A stretch of 64,000 nucleotides of DNA from Protonemura montana (GCA_947568835.1 OX387603.1:8243943-8307942), one strand, 5' to 3'; shown: positions 24,901-38,506, counted from the stretch's first letter. Program-made: numbers and translations. Notes: generated by a model from the letters alone, not told the origin.

Positions 24901-27900
24901 AGAGTTTAAAGTTATTGCACTTTTTTTTAAATCTATTTATGAGCATCTTTTATTTATAGTTTTGTTAGTTGCCACTTACATTTTATAGCTTTTAATTTAG
25001 ATGCACCGAATTTGAGATTTAAACTGTTATAAACGTTTGTAATAAAATGCCAGTTGAGTCAAGTTTCTAGTCTCGTATCATTCGTTGCTGTTGAACCCTC
25101 GTTGAGCCTCTGCACGCTTGAACGCACGTGAACGTTAAATGCACTCAGTCCTCGGCTTGTCCTAAAACATCGCTTCTGCTTTAGATTCGTAGATTCACAA
25201 ACTTCCCTTGACAGTATTTGTAGTGTTGCCATTTTCGGCTCCGTTTTATTGTTATTGTTTGCAATCTTATTCAGAGCGCCTGTTGATTTTTTTCCTCGCA
25301 GTAACGCTTGTTATTGGTGCTTTCTTCTTTTCTAGGACTACTATTTTTAGTGTTTTGTAGATATATTTTTGCTATTGTTGTTTGGTATGTATTGGTAACA
25401 ACCTATTTAGTTAGTCAATTACTGGTTGCTTGGACCGGTTCTTATTTTTTTTTCATTGAAACTGTGATTCAAAATACTGTTTAACATTTTTCTTTAATTT
25501 TGCTTCGGTTACAGGAGTGTTCCAAGCATTGTGCTTTGACTGCTTAAAATTTTGACAATTCAATTACATTGGCTTGGATATTTTTTTCTTGCAATGGTTA
25601 TAAAATTGTATACAACAGCAGCACTAAATTTGTATCTCCAAGAATCTCGAATAATCTGCCTCCCATTCTCCTGGATTTTTTTAAAGTTATCTGCTCTCCT
25701 TGCCCTTGCTCCATTTTGTATCCAGGTCTTCTCTTTGGTTTCATAGTTATGAAATTTCTGTAATTTCCTCCCATCATCAACTATCTTGTGGCCTTACAGA
25801 TCATATGCATAAAATGGGCGTACCTTGCCTTTAGTACCACCGTTGAGTGTGCACACTCAACGGTACCACCTTTTTCCATTCTTATTGAGTAGCAGCTGTG
25901 TCACTGCTCGATAAAAAAGTTTATGAATCCAACTCCTTCATATGTTTCCGCTAACATGCCAAGCCAAATGTTTTTTAATTGTAATGATATTAAACAGCTA
26001 AGGTTTTCACGATTTTATTACCTTTTATTGTGCTAGCAAAGGTGTCTTCAAATTAATTGTCAATGGGAAATTCCATGTCTTTAATGATCATGTGGTAGAT
26101 ATCGATGCTCTAATGTAGGCAAATGCACTTGACGTTCTTTTGGTGCTGAAATCTTGTCCTATGCCAAGCAATCAACAGAAGCTCGTGTACCACCAGTTAA
26201 TGAGGTAGCACCGATCACTCAAATGTCACACATTTTTAGAATGTGATATTGTCGCAACGTTACACTAGGTAACTTGTTCAAACCTGACAGGTTCATTATG
26301 GGTATTAAAGTAATCAAATTTAAATAGCAATTTTTTTTAAATTATTCAACATTTGCATTTATAGACTCCTTACATGACTAACTATTTGACGACTGAAGAT
26401 CCAAGAAATAATTGATTGCTACGATAACTTCTACATTTAAACGATAATTTTCGTAGCCCTATATGATTATATCCCATTGCTTGATCATCACAGACTTGTT
26501 TAAAACTCATTTAAAGAGATCGGTCCTACCTCATTAACTTCTCTCTTTTTCTCTCTCTCCCACTTTCTGCCTGCTGCTTCTCTTCCAACTAAATATGTGA
26601 GTCGTATTTTCTTCTGTGTCTTTGCCAGGAGCGGGTTCCTCGGCTCGCCCGTAACCGGCCGAAAGCGCTTGCCCCCCGAATCTCCCCAAGTGCAGCAGCA
26701 CCACCAGTCGCCACACCACCACCTTGGCAACACCTCCCCTCTAGTCCTGCAACGCTTTTATCACCAGCAAAGCCAACACGCAAACACGAATCACCACGTG
26801 CTCAGCTATCCCCCGCAGCCCCACTCGCTACCCCTTTACCACACCCCCCAGCCGATCACGGCGGAACTGTCCAAGCCGACGCCTCCCGAAGAGCCAACCA
26901 CTGTCGTTGGCGGCGTCAAGAAACGGTTTTCGACGTATTTCAAACTGTACCTGGGGGGCGGGGGCGGGGATTCAAGGAGAAACGCATCCCCGCCCGTCGC
27001 CCCAGCGCACCTAGCGCCATCTAGTCAGAGTCCCGAGCCGCCGCCAAGACTCGGGTACCGGGGCCTCTCGGAGGGCGGAGTGGGCAACTCGCCGATGGGT
27101 CTGCGAAGAACGTTCCTAGACCACTCGCCTGTGCGGAGAACACTGGCGGAAGGGTCGCCGTCGTTGTCGAGAAGGTAATTTGGATGATGTGGTTGGGTTG
27201 GGCTTTGCCGCCGCTTGCTTGCTTGCTTAAGTGGCTTGGTTGTTTTGTGTTTGGTTGTTTGTTTCTTGATGTCCTGGTGTGTTTGGTCTCAGTTCTGACT
27301 ACTAACTAGTTTAAGCTAAGCCTATAAAATACAATTGTCTAAAAAACTGAAGTAAGATCTTACAGATCTTACTTATGATTATTAATCTTATTTCAGATTG
27401 TTTTTTATATCTGAGATTTTGATTAAATTGGTTTTTAGATTTCAATCCTTTTTTTAATGACTTAATGATTGGTCTTACATTTTATTTATAGACTTCATAG
27501 ACTATAGACTGGTTTGTAATCTTCAGTGATATCTTGAGTGATCTTACTGATTAATTACTGCTCAACATTCTATAAAATCAAAAATATCTTTAGTTGAACT
27601 GTGAGATCAAGACTGAACCACTCCCCAAGTGAATTTCAATGACCTAGAAAGCCGGATAGTCATTTTTTTTAAATCATCAAAGACAATCAAGCTGAGAAAT
27701 ACTATTAATGATCCAGACCTAAAAGTGACCTGAAGTAAAATTTTGGCTCAGTAACAAACAAGTCCTGGATAGCTTGTGGTTTGTGAGACCAAAAAAAGTG
27801 CCATCCAATTCCGCCTTGCACTGGCTACCAACGGCGATTGCTTCCAGGTACATCTCGCCGTCGCCACCGCAGCCGCCGCCGAGGCGTGTTTCGGAGAGCA

Positions 27901-28016
27901 CGTCAGTGCCGGGCTCTCCGCAGCACCTACGTGTGGAACACGTCCGCGCACGCTTCCACTACACCCCCGAGCCACATCGCAGACTCTACGACGGACCTGA
28001 CTTCCAAGATCGTTGA
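18987..28016 (+). CDS. hep: MAP kinase kinase 7 (hemipterous-like JNK kinase)
   Basis: Ten exons: 18987-19149, 20870-21027, 21482-21595, 22017-22244, 22490-22669, 22953-23176, 23642-23800, 24228-24503, 26629-27174, 27848-28016. They total 2217 nt (738 aa), all phases consistent. It is a dual-specificity kinase that activates JNK. Seen: an N-terminal coiled segment (LSDLEKRVKAENESRN); a MAPK-docking motif RQRRALDL (about 64-71); Gly loop GELGNGTCGHV (120-130); Lys 145 (IAVK); MRRSGNTEENKRIIMDLDVVL; HRDVKPSN (237-244); DFG (257-259); activation sites in DSKAKT (S267, T271); APER and WSLGVTLVELATG; and the C-terminal docking region up to MAAWFAQAM. The last three exons encode a Pro/His/Arg-rich tail ending RRYISPSPPQPPPRRVSEST and RARFHYTPEPHRR, as in the long insect Hep tail. 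Start ATG 18987. Exon 8 can alternatively read into its intron and stop. Introns larger than 300 bp hold nothing recognisable except the hairpin and palindrome listed separately. Confidence 0.93.
22768..22842 (+). repeat. 33-bp near-perfect hairpin in MKK7 intron 5
   Basis: The left arm (22768-22800) and right arm (22810-22842) pair over 33 bp with one G.U-type wobble and one mismatch, around a 9-nt loop. Each arm contains CCATCTTCAG or its complement (AAGATGGCGGA, a YY1-like core). It is transcribed with MKK7 and lies 111 bp upstream of exon 6. It may be a MITE remnant, or a substrate for RNA editing or small-RNA processing. Confidence 0.75.
24228..24522 (+). CDS. hep: MKK7 exon 8 with alternative in-frame end
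   Basis: After a strong pyrimidine-rich acceptor (CGTTTCCCCAG) this exon encodes a Pro/Arg-rich stretch. It contains a loose repeat of the type GNRLPPDPGSRLLSDAGNRL. Two outcomes are open. Use of the donor GG|GTACGA at 24503 joins in phase to exon 9 (VVG|SGFLGSP). Alternatively, if the donor is ignored, translation ends six codons later at TGA 24520-24522 (VVGYETKH), with an AATAAA near 25040 able to end such a transcript. The second form would lack the 240-residue Pro/His-rich tail. Exon 7 could also join exon 9 directly in the same phase, so exon 8 can be skipped. Confidence 0.6.
25834..25870. repeat. 26-bp perfect palindrome flanked by 8-bp direct repeats
   Basis: The octamer GTACCACC occurs at 25834-25841 and 25863-25870. 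Between and overlapping them lies a perfect 26-bp palindrome (25839-25864, centre GTGTG/CACAC). An 8-bp duplication around a small palindrome is the form expected of an excision footprint of an hAT-type transposon. Located in MKK7 intron 8. Confidence 0.55.
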
Positions 28017-31000
28017 AAGTATAACCTCAATAGGACCTCTGCTCGGTAATCACACTTTAAGTCGGCTTGCACTGTTGTGGAATCACTCTAGCCTATTTTC
28101 TGCCATTGTTTTATACTGAACTTTAGTTGCTACTAGTTGTCAGGTTGTTCTTTGGTCTGGTTTTCTATACGCAGGGCTACTTCCAAACTATCGCAACACT
28201 ATCGTATACCGTTGCACCGATTTTAGCGATGTGACAATTGTTTGACTGCTTTAACTCTAATTATTGTTATTGTTTATTCAAACAGATTTGTAGTACAGTA
28301 TTGCGGTGTCGTGAGTATTTAAAACAACATATTACTACATTACAATGCAATTAAAATTTCAATGCTCCCAATATTATTTAAATTCTTCTTAAAATTGACA
28401 CTTAAATTCTTATCTTTTATCTTATTTTAACTCTGACCTCTATTGTTTTACAGCCTGGGGATTTCTTTATGAGGTCTAAGTTTTTGTTTGGTAGTTTCCA
28501 AAAAAAAATTACATCAACAGCTCATGTGACCTGAGCTGAAACCTCCACAGCATTTTAGCAGTGTTTCTATAATGCTTAACGGTTTCTGCTGCCTGACAAA
28601 AGATTGATTTTGTCAATGTTGACAAAGGAATGAAATGAAAGCCGAAAAAAGTTACAGAACCACTTTCCAGAACTGATCACCGGAGCAGCACCATCTGCCC
28701 TGTGCTAATTGTGGCATTTTTAGGGTAGCATTTGGGCAATTGGGGGACAGCTGCCAGGAATTCATGGTCTAATTATTAGTTCAGTAGATTTGTCAACGGT
28801 ATTAAAATGCACAACCAGCAATTTTTTCGTTTTCTCTTGGACATTTCTGCTCTAGCTTAAGTAAAATTAGTTACTTACAAGAACACATTTAATGATTTAT
28901 CATCAATTAGTTTCTTTGGTCTATATTAAATTATAGTTCAATTGAAAATTATTTGTTTCAAATTTTTAAACATTCTCTTGAATTGAATATCTGAACTTCC
29001 TAGATTGACCAGAACCTACACATGGAAATGCTGGCAAACTGAGGGTATGTTTATATTCCAAATAAATCTTTGAAACAATTTGCATACAAAAATTGGGTTG
29101 ATATGCTGAATGCCAGAATCATGTGAAAACATTTTTTATGAACTAAAAAATTGTCAAGTCAGTTTTAACCTGTTACTGCTTTTATTTGACAGTCTCGCAG
29201 ATTCGAATACTTTTAGCAGAGACTTTTATTGAAATATATTTCTATAATCTCACTATTTATTGGCATTTCCAATTAAAATGAAGATATGTAATTTGCAAAC
29301 CCCTACTGAATTTATTTATTTGTCAGAGTACCTATTTCTAAGTCCGAGTTTGTAGGTACTTTTTATACCTACTAGCATTGAGAATCAAAATGTAAAAACG
29401 CCAAATCTGTGTGCTAGCGAGTAGAAATAATGTTTGATCTGTGCAATCTCGCACTCAAATTTTTACGCTCCCGTATAAATGTAATGTTCAGCTGTCAGTT
29501 GAAAATCTTAGCGGAGAATGTACCTTAAAAGTAACACTGTTCCGTACAAATTTTACACTGTTGCCATCGTATTGGGATAATCATTCATAATGCCTCTAAT
29601 TGTTACCTCGAAGACAGTCACAATCTAATACGCGGAATATTATTGAGAGCCGTGATGAGAAAGCATATTTCCTTTATTTTGTGTGCTAGTTCCACAGTTT
29701 TTTGGAGACTTTAGGCCTAGCAAATGAGAGTAGATACTAGATAGAAAGAAAGTCCATATTATTTATTTTGCAATTCTTGTTTGTGCTACCATATTGCTTT
29801 GACTAAATGAGAGCAGCATTGTAGCACAATTCAAGCAAGCAATGTGCCAATACGTATTCACTGTAATGTTACCAGAGTATCTTACTTATTCTAAGCTAAC
29901 AGAAATAATTTGACTGATATATTGTATGAAATTATATTTATAAAAAGGAAACACAAGAAGTAAATAAAAATGCATTTGGCATTTAGCTATAATTTTAGTG
30001 TAGTTACAACATAGATTTTTATAATTATGTTTAAAAGTGAGATAGCTACTATTTGTTTTACGCCTAGTAAGTCATACACTACCTTATTATTTATATGCAT
30101 TTGCATTGACATGACAACCCTATTTGTTAAACATGATATTGATTGCTCACTGCTATATTTGAACTTGAATCAAACCTTTGCCATTGAAATAAAGTATATT
30201 AAAAAAATATATGTCAACCCAGAATTTCGTTTTATTGCAAACTGGTAACGGAATTGCGATGCCTCAGACCAAACCTCGTTGAGGTGTCATTTGGATCACA
30301 AGTTGAATTGTGATTATGTTGAGTCCCACTTAGAATTTCTCTGCCCCCTCGTGTCAGAGTAATGTAGTGCTCATTGGACAAAAACTAATAGGTCCTTACA
30401 TTGGGCGTGAGGTTGCCCTGAAGAAAAATAATAAAATAGGGTACTTTGCAATACCACCTTAAAAGTGAAATTAACTTTTTATTTAATATATCTGTATGCT
30501 TGACTCGCCTATTTTGGCGCCCCCTCAACTGCGGCGATCCTAGGCTTCGACTGCCAGTACGTAAATCTGGCACTGGGCGTATGGCCTTCAAGATTATCCC
30601 ACTTAGGAGGACGGTGGCGCAGAGTGCATAGTGTTTGTGTAATTATTGTGATAGCAACAAGAAAAAACATTTATTACTAAGAACCACCACGCCCAAGTCA
30701 TTCTCTTGTTTATGAGACTTTGCTTTTCCATGCATAAAGGCACTTAAGGTTGTGTTGCTATTGTCTGATTCAATGCGGAGTTTTGAGTTCCGCACTCAAA
30801 TTTGGAACAAATTCAAATCTTCCCTTTCATAAGATTAACACAGAAATCCCCCCGGATCCCTTTGCCAACATTTTTTTGTCTCTCTCTTCTTTATTGAATG
30901 ACTAAACAAGACATGACAGCAAAGAAGAATTAATCTTTTAAAATGACAGCAATCTTATAATTATCTTAGTCTCAGCAAGTAATATAACATAACAAGGTTA

Positions 31001-31534
31001 CTCATCCATATACTATGCTATCTAAAAAAAACAACATCAATAATAACACATTGAAAATAAGTTTTTGGTTGTAATTTATTTACAAAAACACACACAGGTA
31101 GTGTACAGTCATACAATATATTCGTGGGCCAGCAGATTGAAAATAATAGTCTTTGTTATTTGGCCCTTGACTTCACAACTTGTTTATCCATCTTAGTGGG
31201 TATTGCAAGTGGGTATATGCATTCCCCTCTTCTAACCAATCATTCTATGAGCATATTTGGTAAAAGAGATGAAGATGCAATAAAATAATAAATAGAAATT
31301 AGAAATACAATCTGTAAAAGGAAAGACATGTTCAAATATTTATCTGCTTCATGAAATGAAGGAATTATGGTTACTTTCGGTTCAAAATTTGGCTCAGTGT
31401 AAAATATCGGTTGCTTAAGATCAATAATAATTTGGTAGTAATACTACTCTTCCAACCCTTTTGTAACTGCCTTACGCTGATGACAAATTGCTTGGCATAG
31501 AGAGAAGATCCTCAGCTCAATCACCTCTTATTGT
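28017..31534. other. MKK7 3' UTR and intergenic DNA
   Basis: No gene could be supported. The left part must contain the MKK7 3' UTR (AATAAA candidates near 29060 and 30190). A short GC-rich island at about 30510-30620 stands out against AT-rich surroundings and may be a transposon fragment. A TTTATT at about 31076 (AATAAA on the minus strand) is a possible Gasp poly(A) signal. Confidence 0.5.
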
Positions 31535-31595
31535 TCATTTTCTGAGCCCCAATTTTTTGAGCGCTTTCACATCTAGATCTCCGTAGTAGTCCTCG
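31535..31595 (-). CDS. Gasp: Alternative last exon of Gasp
   Basis: After the acceptor CACACAG a 61-nt exon reads (C)EDYYGDLDVKALKKLGLRK and stops at TGA (31535-31537). Its first six codons match the start of the main last exon (CEDYYGELDLKAIRK at 32373), and it accepts the same phase-2 donor at 32969. A transcript using it would total 720 nt (239 aa) and would lack the Gln/Pro/Ser-rich tail. This looks like a duplicated exon used as a mutually exclusive C-terminus. Which form is dominant cannot be told from sequence. Confidence 0.75.
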
Positions 31596-32177
31596 CTGTG
31601 TGATTACAAAAAAGGGACAAAAGAAATAGCATTATGACAATGAAAACTTGGGATAATGGTTAAATTCACCTGAGCTTGAAGTTTGTATGAGATACATAGG
31701 AAATGCATTTAAACTTTTGAGTTGCATGCTGCCATTAGAGAACAGGAGATGATTAACATATCTTGAAAGTGTTAAAGAGCTGCTAAAAGCAGCCACTCAC
31801 CCGTGCAAATATATTATTCATAAAATTAAATGTTATTATTATTATTCACATAGAATACACTGGCGTGCTAGACCGAAAGATACAGCATAGAGACACATAC
31901 ACTAGCAAGGCATCGCGCGCAATGTCCAAGAATTTTTCATCTTACCAAAGTTTTTCTTGAGGTGAATAGTACCAACTAATCTCTTCACAATGATTTCAAT
32001 TAGGTGTAAGCTTACAGATCATAAATACAAACATGTTCCACAAATGCTGGCTTACTATTTTGAATTTGGAAAGTAAAAATTATGATTTTGGCTCAAAAAT
32101 GTCAAACAAAAGTCCTAAGAGAGTTTGTTACGTTTTTGCTAGCGATCTCGCCAGCTATCAACGCGTGCAGCGGCGGC

Positions 32178-35100
32178 TTATGCGTCGTCGTCGTTGGCGG
32201 TGGGCCTCGGCTGGGGTGAAGAGGGCCTGTTTTGGGTGGAAGCCTGCTGGGCTCGGGGCTTGCTAGCGGGGGCGGCCTTGGAGGCTGGTCGGGACTGAGA
32301 TTGTCCTGCCTGGCCGTTAAGCAACTCGCTCTTGCGGATCGCCTTCAAGTCCAGTTCACCGTAGTAGTCCTCGCTGTAGAACGACGAGACCGTGTCATCC
32401 CAACGAGAACGCGTTAAAAAGGAAGGAAGAGAGAAAGAGAGAAGAAGAAGAGACAATTAATAACTTAGTCATGCTATTAGTCACATCACATAAATGCCTA
32501 AAAAAATGAACAACCAAATATTAGCAAATGAAGAAAAAGCAGAGAGAGAGATGATTAAAGTTGAGAAACAAGCAAAAATTCTGGGTGAGATTGAAAATTA
32601 TTGCAAAGGTGTTTTATGACTAGAGACTGGCTATGTATATGACTAAATGACTCTAATGACTCTAATTGGTATTTTTGATTCAAGGACAATCCTCTAGTTT
32701 CTAAGTTCTCTCATATTAAATGTACTCCCAAATGAAGAACTTTCTAAATCTTTAGAAGTGGATATTTCAACCCTTGAACTTTTCTGGTTAGCAGAACCAG
32801 TTTAGTTTGTAAAAAATTAACTGAACAGAACCAAGAGTCTAATTCTTGGTTCTCTAATAAAATTCTCAAGTTTGCAACAACAACAAAAAACACGAGAACC
32901 TGATTTGCTTGTGAACCAATACCAAACGCTATCAGCGAATTACAAGAGGGCAATAGTTTTGTACGTACCAGCCGGGAACATCTTCGGGGTCCTCGCAGTT
33001 GCCAGTGCCGTCGCTGTCACCAATCTTGAAGACAGTTCCAATGGGGCAACCGTACTCGCGAGCGACTCCCTCCAGACAGATGTAGTATTTACGGCAGTCC
33101 TCAGGATGAGCGTGACGGGAGAATGCACCAGCGTTGACCAGCTCTCCGGCGGCAGGGCAGGAGAAACCGTTGGCAACCTCTGGAGCATGCAAACAAATTC
33201 CATGGAAAATGATTCTCAGCATAGTTGGTTTTATAAGAGAATGTGTATGAAGAATGTGTAAGAGAATGAGTGAGAATGTGGGGTCTTTATTAAAAGACTA
33301 TGTTGACAAATTTCGTTTTTGGGCAACATTTGAAATGCTTCTAAAATGTATGTCTGTTCAGCCAAGCAACTTACAATCAAGAAAACCATGGAAAATTATT
33401 ATTTTCTAACCATAAATACTTAAACATTTTCTTAAAATTTAATCCTGGAATTATTTGACAACTTCGAAAAGAAACCAAAGAAGATCATTAGACTATTCTG
33501 TCGTTTTCTAACGAAGTGAAAATACAGAATGTGAGGCCATCAGAATCGGCTACAAAGGCCAAAGTTAGTGCAAGGTATGCACTTCCCTTTTCTTTACTTT
33601 AGCTCGGCCCCTTTTGAAATGTGTAAGTAGCATGCTCCCCTAAAATCCAAACTTTTCTTTGCCGCTGCACTCACCTTCGACCTTGCACTCAGGCACCTGG
33701 TCGGCCCACATGCACACGCGCGCCTCTCGGTCGTATGCCAGACCGGGCGAGCACTGGTAACGACTGGCCTCTCCCTTCCAGCAGTTCCAGAATGTGTCAC
33801 ACTTTTTCTCGTCGGCAAAGATTCCGTAGAGTCGGGGGCAGTTGGTGGCTGCAATTGGAGGCTCTGGAAAGGAACAAGATTGCGATTAAGAATTTGGTCT
33901 ACATGTTTTTTTTTTCTTGCTTTCTTATGTTCTAGTCTTCTTATTTTCTATGAGGGAGTAGTGAACAAGATTCACTTAATACAAAAGAAAATTTGGAAAA
34001 TCATAATTGCCTCAAAAACACATACAATTACCTACCAAGTAATCGAAATTAACTATTACAACTATGCATTCAAAGGTTATGCTATAATTAGGTATAATTA
34101 ATCGATTCCAATGATAATGATATTGCCTATATTTTGTTCCAAGTTCCAACTGTTTTAGAGGCTCTGTCAAATGATGACTAATCAAACATAATCAAAGCCA
34201 GTTGCATGGCTCATTCTGGCACCAAATTTTCCTGACAAATAAAAATGAGGCCTCGCCAGCTGGGTCACTCACCAATTTCTGTCCTGTCCCCGCAGTCGAC
34301 GTTGTGGAGGTAGTCACAGTTCTCAGTCAAGTATTTGCTGTCGCTGGCGTCGAATGCGAGTCCGTTACCGCAGGTCTTCACCTCGGAGACACCCTCTTCG
34401 CACTTGTAGTATTTGTCGCACGACCGGCTGTGAGGGTAGAATCCATAGTCGTCGGGGCATTTGAAGTTGTCTTGGCCGAGAGCTGTTGGGGACAAAATGG
34501 AAAAACATGTCAGAAAATATGCAAAGGATTGCGTGGGAAGTAAACAATCAAAGTAAATCGTCATTCAATAAACATAAAATGAAACACCATCAAATTGTGC
34601 AAGGCTTTTTCATAAATTTTTTGTTGTTGTAATAACTCGGTTTCCATTCAAATTCTTTGGATTAATGCATTGACTTAAAGCAATTTTTGTTTTCTCATTC
34701 TTCTGCAGACAAAGCCTTCGGGCTATGCATAGACAGACTTATTGATGCATTTTGTAAATCTAATAATGCATTTATAATATTACAAAAAGTACCTGCATAT
34801 GTAATTTGTGTCTACATCAACAACAATGTCTTCGGTAAAAATCAAATATTCAAAGTGCTCTCATATTTTGGTAATACACTTTTTAATGAAAAGTCCTGCA
34901 CTAAAAGGCCGAACCGATCTCGCAATGGCATGCAGCTGCTTGTTAATTTTAGGAACTATTTTATTGACACATAGACAATGCCATATCTTGGGAGCAACAG
35001 GCACACCCTAGCCTGCATGAGGGGGAAAGTAAAGTCGAGGAACACATGCGTCTATTTGGCAGTGCCGCCACGTCCTTTCTGCTTTCACTTTCCGAATAAG

Positions 35101-38100
35101 AATTACCGCGAGAATCGCGCCTCCTTGCTAGGCCAAGGATGCTACGAACACCACCTTAAGATCGCCCTGCGCGATTACCCATGCGCACACGACAGGACAA
35201 TGAAATTACTTAATTTTTCTGAGCTTGAACGTGACATTAATCAGAAAATATCAGACTTAGGTGCTGGAAGAAAAGTGCATGCAGTGAATTTATTATGCAA
35301 TTGTAGTTAATTTGCTTGTTACACAATTTGTCTTTGTCTTTGTAGACTTTTAATTTGCTGTGCACTATCACATGCCTATTAATAAATTCGTCTCGCCACT
35401 TGCGTGGGTGGCTTTCGCGAAACGCGTGCTGCAATTATAAGGCAATAATTATGCATTTTTTTTGGACAACTAATTTACGAAACCAGTTAATTTTTGTCAG
35501 GATTCCAAATGAGAATTTTGTCAAACAAGGTTCTGAACTGTTATGTATTAACTGGCTGCGTCGTGTGATTTTTACGGACGTTTAAACATTTCGAGATTGT
35601 ATCATCGAAGAAAGTGAAATTACAAATGGAGTTTGACAACTTTCTTGCTTTGCTCTAGCGTAGCGTATTCGTGTCGGTTATGGCTATGGAAGGTATTGAC
35701 TTATCTTCCGTGCCTGAGTCCTATTAAATGTCATTAACCGCACACCTTTATTACTCAACGCAGACCCTAGGATGTGTACCTCAGACCAATAGGCTAGTCA
35801 TGCACATACTAGTGCACATGCTAGTCATGCAAATGGTAAGTGAAGCTGGAATGATCACTCAGTGTAACGCACAGATATCTTCTACCATACTCCATTGACA
35901 CGCGAAGAAACCGGGGTAACTGACGATGCAAGAGCTGAAGACGCACTTTTTAGGTAATTTATAAAACTGCTTGAAATCTATACAGGTATGTCGGTATTCA
36001 ATTTCTGCAATTGTTAGCATTCAACAACACAATCTGTCAGTAAGTAAATTTTATAAAAATTAAATTGAATGAAAACTTTATTGGGTAAGCACGTGCTTTG
36101 CATTTATACTTTATCAGGACTATTTACCTTATTCCTGTTTTTCTGGCATGTCCTAATTTTCCCGCAAATAACGAGAAAAATTTGCCCTTGTCTGATGGCA
36201 AGATATTATAACTTAAAAGTGTGTCTAGAAGCTAATTAAAAATAATTGATTCATAGCTAGTTATTAAAATTGATAGAATTAGACTCAGTAATGAAAATCC
36301 ATATGGTCATTACACCGATCGGTCTGCCCAAAAGACGAAGCCATGTGTCTCCGACGGGCATAATTTATTCCTGTACTGCACCTCGCCTCCTTGCTATCCT
36401 TGAGCTAATTCAACCCGATACATGCTTGTTATATAATATTGTAGGCGACTTTCAATGAAAATACCTACACCTATCTGTTTCGCATTATTTGCCACAAATA
36501 TTTTATTTTAATTACGATAAGGTAATCATTCCTGCTGAGTGAGTTGAACGTTCTAACTTGTTACTCCCCCAAGTAGGTAACAAGTAATCGTAAGATTTGA
36601 GTAAATACCAACTCTTGTAGCTCGGGGTTTTCTTTGTAACGCTTTGACAACAAAAAAACTTGCTCTTTATTGTAAGCGCATGTAGTGGTCTACATTGCAA
36701 TTATTCTATGAGTCATTGAACGCTAATTGCCTAGCAGGATTTATTTGTGCTAGAACAAGACCATTAATTCGTGGTAAATGTTAGTAATACATTCAAGATT
36801 GCTCCCTGGTGTAATTAAAAAAAAAAAACGTTGGTATTGAAACTGGTACATGTTTTTTATGATCGTTCGTTCAAATGAAAATTTGAAGTGTTTCCAGGCC
36901 ATCAAAATAGTCCATCATGGCTTGGGGAGATGGATACTGAAATACCAAGAACCAAGCTAAACCTTAAATCAAATATCGCACTGAACATTGAATGTTGAAA
37001 GTCGATGACAAGGAAACTTTTTGTGGAAGGAGCACCTTCAGTAAACGATCATACTTAAAGAATTTGCGTCATGCACTTCAAAACATTTTTGTTTCTAATG
37101 GGAAGGTTAGAACCACTGCTTTTGATGAGCTCAATTCTTTCGGCTAAACGAGACATTTTTCTAACATTTTAATAGCAAGAGATAAAATTAGCCAAGCTGT
37201 GATTGTAGAAAAGGGTGAAATTCAGAAACAACTAAAACATGCCGCGTCTCTTAGCACGCCATGTCCCTACACAAAAATGTTAACTTTAAGAAAGGGACAG
37301 ATCAAAATCTCATCACCATTAATCGGAACAAAAAGAAATATAAATCGAACAGAAATTGTAACCTCGCAGATACTTTGTTATAGATAATCTCCCATTGGAA
37401 TGGAACCCGTTTTGTAAAAGTGCACCCTTATTCCCACCAGCTGAATGCAAGGACAGAAAGTCCTTGTAAAGTCCAAAAGGAAACAAAACTGTAAGGACAT
37501 CCCACTGTTGGCAACATGAAACGTAACTTTAGAAAATGTTTGTGAATTCAAGATTGCGTCAATTGCAAAAAATACCAGCTGTTTTCGAATTTTCACAACA
37601 TTCTCGTCAAACGTCTCTAAACAGTTCGCGCCAAATTTGTCGCCAATCGACAAAACCTCTCCAAAGGCAAGACACAGTCTCGCGGCACGGAAGTGTGTTC
37701 GGCCAGCCGCATGACTCTGCTTTCTTTGCCGCGGTCCATTACGCGCGACCGGAAGTAGCCCGCGTGAGCTCTCAATGGTCATTATCACACACGCCGCTGC
37801 GTGGCGTTACGCACGCGTCGCGCCGTATCGCGCCGCGGCTACGCACCTACGCACCCAAGAGAGATCGCAGACATGCGTTATGCAACGCGCCACACGCATC
37901 GACGCGCGGCCGCGGAGGTACAGGAATCCGATCCTGCTCAACTACACACTTCCTGTTGGCGTGGTTGGTATTTAGAAACTGCTCCGGTAATTATGTCAAA
38001 GATATGTTAATAAGTAGGTAATTACTGCTCTCAGCGTTGGCTGTGATGACTATATGGATTTTGAAAACATGTGAATTGGTTATAAAGCTAACTTGTAAGT

Positions 38101-38475
38101 GTTGACGCGCAATGAAATCATACCATATCCTTTCAAAACTTAAAGTTCATGATAAGTGCTTTTACCATCTGCTACATTCCAAAGTCAGAGTCTAAACTGA
38201 GCAAATTCCAAGATAACCAGCGTAATTAGACGTTTATACATTTTTCCAATTCATGTCAGCAGGAACATTGCTGTCATATTATTGTAAAAACGCATGTTTT
38301 TTTTTTATTATGACCATCATAAATACAGCAGTGCATTTCTCTCCGCTCGGAGACGAAGTGAAAATTGTGACCTGAATGTTTCAATGGCAAATCGACCGAC
38401 AATATAAAGAAAATATAACACGTGTTTTATTTTTATTGTGTACATACACTATCCAAGTGCTTGATGTTGTTTACC

Positions 38476-38506
<31 letters not shown>

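Noticed and set aside
34978..35310. Plus-strand 110-codon frame in Gasp intron 1
   Set aside because: No domain and no splice or promoter evidence.
37378..38021. Open frames of 136-161 codons on both strands in Gasp intron 1
   Set aside because: Part of the openness comes from the CpG-dense sequence. No recognisable protein and no splice context.
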